From Myxococcota bacterium (GTDB lineage Bacteria > Myxococcota_A > UBA9042 > DTJE01): DNA of 64,000 bases. Position numbers and translations under genes: made by a program. The stretch is taken from NCBI GenBank assembly GCA_017994695.1, contig JAGOKF010000001.1, positions 1 to 64,000 on the forward strand, given 5' to 3'. The notes below the pieces were generated by a model. That model searched no databases. It was not told the DNA's origin and worked only from the letters and a program-made list of their open reading frames with translations. The stretch's first letter is position 1. Each line of letters begins with the position of its first letter. This document shows, piece by piece, positions 60,161 through 64,000 of this stretch.

Positions 60161-61205
60161 CGGGTTCCTCCAGGGTGCGGAAGAAGGCCGCCCAGAAGGG
60201 ATCCTCCTCGGGGAAGGCCAGCGTCGATTCCGTCCCGTCCGGCCGGACGACCGTCCGCCCCGCCGAGGCCGGGAGCATCTCGCCGACGATGGCCGCCTGG
60301 ATGCCCCGGGCGTGGAGCGCGGCCAGGATCCCGTCGGCCCGGTCCCTGGGAGCGGTCGCCACCAGCGTTCCCTCGCTGATGGAGGCGTAGGGATCCATGT
60401 CGAAATGGCGGCAGATCGCCGCCGCCTCGGCCGAGACCGGCACGAGGCCCAGGTCCGCCCGGATCCCGCACCTGCTGGCGTGGGCCACCTCGAAGAGGCC
60501 CCCCAGGACGCCCCCCTCGGTGGCGTCGTGCATGGCCGTGGCGCCCCCCGCCTCCCGGACGGCGCAGGCATCCTCGAGGACGCTCATCTGCCAGTAGGTA
60601 TCGCTGGCCCGGGCGACGACCTCCGGCCCGAGGATCCGGCCGAGAGTCTTCGGGTACTGGAGGGCCAGGATGGCCGCCGCCTCGATCGCGGCGCCCTTGG
60701 TCACGATCACGACGTCGCCGGGCCGGGCGCCCGACGGGGAAATGACCTCCCCCCGGGAGGCGAAGCCCCAGACGGTGCACCCCCCGTTCAGCACGTAGGG
60801 AATGCCCCCGTATGCCCCCGTGTGCCCGCCGACGATGGCGATGCCCAGACGGTCGCATTCCTCGTGGATCGCCTGCCAGACCTCCTCCAGGACCTCCCGG
60901 GGAGTGGCCGGGGGCAGCAGCAGACAGATGGTCATGTACTGTGGCTTCACCCCCATCACCGCCACGTCTCCGGCGCAGATGTGGACCACTCCCCACCCGA
61001 ACCGGCGCCACCCCCAGGAGGCCAGGCCGAAGGTCGGGTCCTCGGCGACGACCATCACCCGGTCCCCCAGGTCGACGACCGCCGCGTCCACGCCGTGCCT
61101 GGGCCCGAGGATCACCGAGGAATCGTGGCGGCCCAGGCGGGGGAAGATCACCTCATCGAAGGTGCCAGGGTCCAGTTTCCCGACTCGGGGCAGGGACCTG
61201 CTCAT
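60153..61205 (-). CDS. PurM-superfamily protein (AIR synthase/HypE/ThiL-like) under TPP control
   Basis: 350 aa from ATG 61205 with GGAGGCA upstream; the longer frame to 61250 has no site. A two-domain PurM fold is shown by VDAAVVDLGDRVMVVAEDP, CAGDVAVMGVKPQYMT, IVGGHTGAYGG and HDATEGGVLGG. Members include HypE, SelD, PurM and ThiL. The TPP riboswitch and the next gene thiN point to a thiamine role such as thiamine-phosphate kinase (ThiL), but the sequence looks closer to the HypE-like group, so the exact reaction is open. HypE itself is less likely because no other hyp genes are adjacent. Confidence 0.75.
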   Translation of the reverse strand: MSRSLPRVGKLDPGTFDEVIFPRLGRHDSSVILGPRHGVDAAVVDLGDRVMVVAEDPTFGLASWGWRRFGWGVVHICAGDVAVMGVKPQYMTICLLLPPATPREVLEEVWQAIHEECDRLGIAIVGGHTGAYGGIPYVLNGGCTVWGFASRGEVISPSGARPGDVVIVTKGAAIEAAAILALQYPKTLGRILGPEVVARASDTYWQMSVLEDACAVREAGGATAMHDATEGGVLGGLFEVAHASRCGIRADLGLVPVSAEAAAICRHFDMDPYASISEGTLVATAPRDRADGILAALHARGIQAAIVGEMLPASAGRTVVRPDGTESTLAFPEEDPFWAAFFRTLEEPDV

Positions 61206-61280
61206 GACTTGCCTCCACGGGAAGGGGTTGAGAACGACCCGGGAAGGCATCAGCGGAAGGTGGCGGAAGCATCACGGAAC

Positions 61281-61370
61281 ACTCCCTTCGCCGGCATGAC
61301 CCGGATCAGGTTCAATGGGTCGACGCGAGCGCAGCGTCCTCTCAGCCGGGTCCCTCCCGGCTCCCCAGTG
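61281..61370 (-). ncRNA. TPP riboswitch (THI element)
   Basis: On the minus strand the conserved parts occur in order: GGGGAGCC near 61366-61359, GGCTGAGAGGA near 61346-61336, ACCCATTGAACCTGATC near 61320-61304, GGGTCATGCCGGCGAAGGGA to about 61283. These are the hallmark pieces of the thiamine pyrophosphate aptamer. It lies 76 bp ahead of the PurM-like gene. GGAAGGCA (plus strand, 61242-61249) can pair, with one bulge, with the ribosome-binding site region 61210-61216, so translational shut-off is plausible. Confidence 0.93.
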
Positions 61371-61375
61371 GCCTG

Positions 61376-61405
61376 ACCCTATCCCTGCACGGGGGTGGAC
61401 GTCAA
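61376..61405 (-). promoter_or_regulatory. Promoter of the TPP-controlled operon
   Basis: Minus strand TTGACG (61405-61400), 18 nt, TAGGGT (61381-61376), ending just before the riboswitch. The same -10 occurs at 42935-42940. Confidence 0.6.
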
Positions 61406-61536
61406 GGGGGACCGGAGGTCGGCGCCTGCCCAGGGCAGCCTGCGAACCTCGCCGGGACTCGAATCCGGGCTCCAGGAGCCCCGGAACCGGGAGGACGGCT
61501 TCTTCGCCGCAGCACCGGACCCGCACGGAGGGGGGA

Positions 61537-61944
61537 TCAGGGGGCCTCGCCCGCGAGGGCCTTCCGGGCGGCTGCCTGGACCTTCTGGTCCGGGTCCTTC
61601 TGGGCCAGCCTGGCCAGCAGCGCCCGGGCCCGGGGTCGATCCCGCAGGACCCGGGCCGCCTGGACGGCCACCAGCCGGTCCTCCGGATCGGACCGGGTCG
61701 CCAGATGGTCCATGGCGTTCCACCGATCCGGTTCGGGAGCCTCGACCAGGAGTTTCTGGGCCTCGGCTCGCCGGGGAGGCCGCTGGCCCAGCAGCAGGGC
61801 CACCTGGTCCACCAGCGCCCCCCCCTCTTCCTGCTCCTCCACCTGGGCCTCCAGGTCGGCCTGGTACCACAGGTAGACCCCGGTGGCCCCAAGTGCGGTG
61901 ATGGCAACCAGCGCCAGGAAGCCGATCTTTTCCCGCCTCGTCAT
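61537..61944 (-). CDS. Small membrane-anchored protein with HEAT-like helices
   Basis: 135 aa. One N-terminal transmembrane helix (IGFLALVAITALGATGVYLWY) is followed by a helical domain of Leu/Ala/Arg-rich pairs (DPEDRLVAVQAARVL, KDPDQKVQAAARKAL) that resemble HEAT repeats. The family is not recognised. It is divergent from the rhomboid gene with about 105 bp between them. Confidence 0.65.
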   Translation of the reverse strand: MTRREKIGFLALVAITALGATGVYLWYQADLEAQVEEQEEGGALVDQVALLLGQRPPRRAEAQKLLVEAPEPDRWNAMDHLATRSDPEDRLVAVQAARVLRDRPRARALLARLAQKDPDQKVQAAARKALAGEAP

Positions 61945-62049
61945 CCCGATCCCCCGTTGGGGGCGAACCTACCACAACCGGACCGGGAAGGGATCGGGGG
62001 CCGCCGCGGGTCGATTGCGTCGAAAGGCGATCCGGTGCAGGCTTCCCCC

Positions 62050-63279
62050 ATGAAGCCGCTCCCGGAACGGCCCCGGCTCCAGCGCCTGGACGACCCCCCT
62101 GGCGGACTGCTCGACGGGGCCCCGGAACTGCGGGAGAAGGTCCGGGATCTGGCCGTGGTCTCCCGCCTGGCCGCCCCGTCCTTCGTGGCCCTCGCCCTGG
62201 CGGGATCCCTGGCCCTCCACTACGGGCTGTTCCTGGTCCTCGCCCCCCGGTCCTCCGGCGGGGGTCTCCACCCGGTGGCCCTGCTGCTCGCCGGGGCCAA
62301 GAGCAACCCCTTGATCGAGGCGGGGGAGTGGTGGCGGATGCTGGCGGCGATCTGGCTCCATGCCTCCTGGCCCCACCTCCTCGTGAACCTCGCGGGACTG
62401 CTGCTCCTGGGGCAGATCGGCGCCAATGCCCTCGGGGCCGGACGGATGCTGCTGGTCTTCTTCGTCGGGGGCGCCGCCTCCTTCCTGGCCTCCTTCCTGG
62501 CCGGAACCGGCGACTCGGTCGGGTCCTCGGGAGCGGTCCATGCCCTGCTGGGTTCGCTGCTGGTCTTCGGGGTGATCCACCGGCGCCGGATTCCCCGCTC
62601 GAGCCGCCCCTGGTGGATGGCGACCGCGCTGTTCTTCACCGCGATGACGGTGCTGACCCAGGCCCTGGACCCCCACAGCGATCGCATGGCCCACCTGGGG
62701 GGCCTCCTGGCCGGGGCCCTCCTGGGAGCCCCCCTGTCCCGGGCCCCGAGGCTCTTCGAGGGCGGCCCCGAACGCCGGTCCTGGCCCCTGGGCCTGCTGG
62801 TCGTCGCGGTGGTCTCCCTGGCCCTGGCGGCGGGGGTGACGGGGCTCGCGGGACTCCAATCCCAGCCGGTCCTGCCGGATCCCGGGCTCCGGGAGGCCCG
62901 CCCGGCGGGCCTGCGGATCCGCCTCCCATCCCGGTGGGAGGCCGGACGCCTCCGGGAGGGGCGATGCATGACCCCCCTTCCTCCCGGGACCTCCTGGACC
63001 CCCGCCCAGGGGGAGACCCTCTGCCTCCGGGACCCCTACGGAGCCTTGCTGCTGCTCGGTCCCCCCGCCTCGGTGACTCCGGGGGTCGCCGTGGACCCCT
63101 CCCTGACCGGCATCGGCGGGCTGCGGACCCTGCTCCGGGAACCGGGGGAGGACACCGAGAAGCGCTGGATGGTGCTGAACCCCCAGTGGGCCCTGTCGAT
63201 CCGTTTCTTCCGGATCCTGGCGCCGGCCTACGATCCCCTGCTGGAGGAGATCGCCTCCGGTATGCGGCTGGCCCCCTAG
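62050..63279 (+). CDS. Rhomboid-family intramembrane serine protease
   Basis: 409 aa from ATG 62050; longer open frames upstream cross the riboswitch region. Six or so transmembrane helices with the rhomboid motifs: WWRMLAAIWLHASWPHLLVNL (HxxxN-type oxyanion helix), GSSGAVHALLG with the GxSG nucleophile, and HLGGLLAGALLG with the catalytic His. A C-terminal region of about 130 residues follows the last helix (LVVAVVSLALAAGVTG) and looks extracytoplasmic. It cleaves membrane proteins within the bilayer; its substrate is unknown. Confidence 0.9.
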   Translation: MKPLPERPRLQRLDDPPGGLLDGAPELREKVRDLAVVSRLAAPSFVALALAGSLALHYGLFLVLAPRSSGGGLHPVALLLAGAKSNPLIEAGEWWRMLAAIWLHASWPHLLVNLAGLLLLGQIGANALGAGRMLLVFFVGGAASFLASFLAGTGDSVGSSGAVHALLGSLLVFGVIHRRRIPRSSRPWWMATALFFTAMTVLTQALDPHSDRMAHLGGLLAGALLGAPLSRAPRLFEGGPERRSWPLGLLVVAVVSLALAAGVTGLAGLQSQPVLPDPGLREARPAGLRIRLPSRWEAGRLREGRCMTPLPPGTSWTPAQGETLCLRDPYGALLLLGPPASVTPGVAVDPSLTGIGGLRTLLREPGEDTEKRWMVLNPQWALSIRFFRILAPAYDPLLEEIASGMRLAP

Positions 63280-63282
63280 GGT

Positions 63283-64000
63283 CTATGGTCGTCCCACGGC
63301 CACGTAGTCGAACCCCGCCTCCCGGAGCCTCGGGCCGGACCAGATGTTGCGGCCGTCCAGGACCAGCCGCCCCCGCATCCGGTCCCGCACCTGCCCGAAG
63401 TCCGGCTGCCGGAACTCCCCCCACTCGGTGACCAGCATCAGGACATCGGCTCCGGCCACCGCCTCCAGGGCTCCCGTGGCGTACGCCAGCCCCGGCCGCG
63501 GCCCGAGGACCTTGCGGGCGTTCTCCATCGCGACGGGGTCGTAGGCCGCCACGGTGGCTCCCCGTTCCAGGAGCCCCCGGACCACCTCCAGGGAGGGGGC
63601 CTCCCGCATGTCGTCGGTGTTGGGCTTGAAGGCGAGCCCCCACAGGGCCACGTGGACTCCCCCGAGGGACTCCCCGAGGCGTTCCACCAGTTTCCGGACC
63701 AGCAGGGTCTTCTGGCGCTCGTTGACCGCCTCCACCGCCTCGAGGATGCGCATCGGCACCCCGTGTTCCTGTCCCGTGGCGATCAGGGCCTTCACGTCCT
63801 TGGGGAAGCAGGACCCTCCGTAGCCCACTCCCGCGAACAGGAACTTGTTGCCGATCCGGGGGTCCGCCCCCATGCCCCGGCGCACCGCGTCCACGTCCGC
63901 CCCGACCCGGTCGCAGAGCGCCGCGATCTCGTTCATGAAACTGATCCGGGTGGCCAGCATCGCGTTGCTGGCGTACTTGGTCATCTCGCTGCTCTGGACG
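63283..64000 (-). CDS. ugd: UDP-glucose 6-dehydrogenase, truncated by the window edge
   Basis: The C-terminal 238 residues are visible; the frame stays open to 64000. It oxidises UDP-glucose to UDP-glucuronate with NAD, for polysaccharide synthesis. EMTKYASNAMLATRISFMNE, the catalytic-Cys block GYGGSCFPKD, LWGLAFKPNTDDMREAPS and the late DGRNIW are all typical. It is convergent with the rhomboid gene, 3 bp apart. Confidence 0.96.
   Translation of the reverse strand, partial: VQSSEMTKYASNAMLATRISFMNEIAALCDRVGADVDAVRRGMGADPRIGNKFLFAGVGYGGSCFPKDVKALIATGQEHGVPMRILEAVEAVNERQKTLLVRKLVERLGESLGGVHVALWGLAFKPNTDDMREAPSLEVVRGLLERGATVAAYDPVAMENARKVLGPRPGLAYATGALEAVAGADVLMLVTEWGEFRQPDFGQVRDRMRGRLVLDGRNIWSGPRLREAGFDYVAVGRP

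Overview
The window is very GC-rich and almost entirely protein-coding, with short intergenic gaps and many ATGA-type overlaps. It looks like an anaerobic, Gram-negative, deltaproteobacterial or Myxococcota-like bacterium. The grounds are Asp/Pro-rich lipoproteins with Cys-rich and DUF4215-type repeats, an Mvh-type NiFe hydrogenase with heterodisulfide reductase subunits, an oxygen-sensitive 2-hydroxyacyl-CoA dehydratase activator, and good Shine-Dalgarno sites with -35/-10-like promoters. This placement is inferred; no rRNA is present. I saw no tRNA or rRNA genes and no insertion sequences.

Region 1 (1-12457) is a type III-B CRISPR-Cas locus. The distal end of an array (7 repeats, 6 spacers) is followed by an unusual fused protein (reverse transcriptase, archaeo-eukaryotic primase-like domain, PriL-like Cys domain). 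A complete cmr1-cas10-cmr3-cmr4-cmr5-cmr6-cas6 operon runs toward it from the right. That operon ends with a CARF-HEPN ancillary RNase that carries an extra C-terminal domain. Cas1 and Cas2 are not in the window.

Region 2 (12458-28845) holds a small DUF1232 gene and then a ten-gene co-directional operon. Its products are a membrane vWA protein with an FHA-like tail, a bacterial tubulin-like GTPase, two unfamiliar membrane proteins (one resembling a dead transglutaminase), a glutamine-amidotransferase-fold protein, a PPP phosphatase, a Ser/Thr kinase, a second vWA protein, a zinc-ribbon protein and an apparently active transglutaminase. Four of these share one C-terminal FHA-like module of about 115 residues. 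This is the best candidate for a poorly described multi-component system, probably phospho-regulated and membrane-associated.

Region 3 (28847-42878) holds carbamate kinase and an rRNA methyltransferase-like protein, then an operon for an electron-bifurcating-type complex (HdrCB fusion, HdrA, MvhD, MvhG, MvhA and a maturation protease). It continues directly into a small degenerate histidine kinase, a receiver-only response regulator and two full sensor kinases.

Region 4 (42879-52647) holds an unknown two-TM protein, a B12-type radical SAM protein with a CX5CX2C motif, and an operon joining a ketopantoate-reductase-like enzyme, one 2-hydroxyacyl-CoA dehydratase subunit, its ATP-dependent activator and an ADP-forming acyl-CoA synthetase. 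It resembles a fermentation module for 2-oxo or 2-hydroxy acids.

Region 5 (52648-64000) holds cell-surface functions: a lipoprotein with seven propeller-like repeats, a GT39-like membrane protein and a giant Cys-rich lipoprotein ending in a ComEC-like metallo-beta-lactamase domain. It also has a TPP-riboswitch-controlled PurM-like plus ThiN operon, a HEAT-like membrane-anchored protein, a rhomboid protease and a truncated UDP-glucose dehydrogenase.
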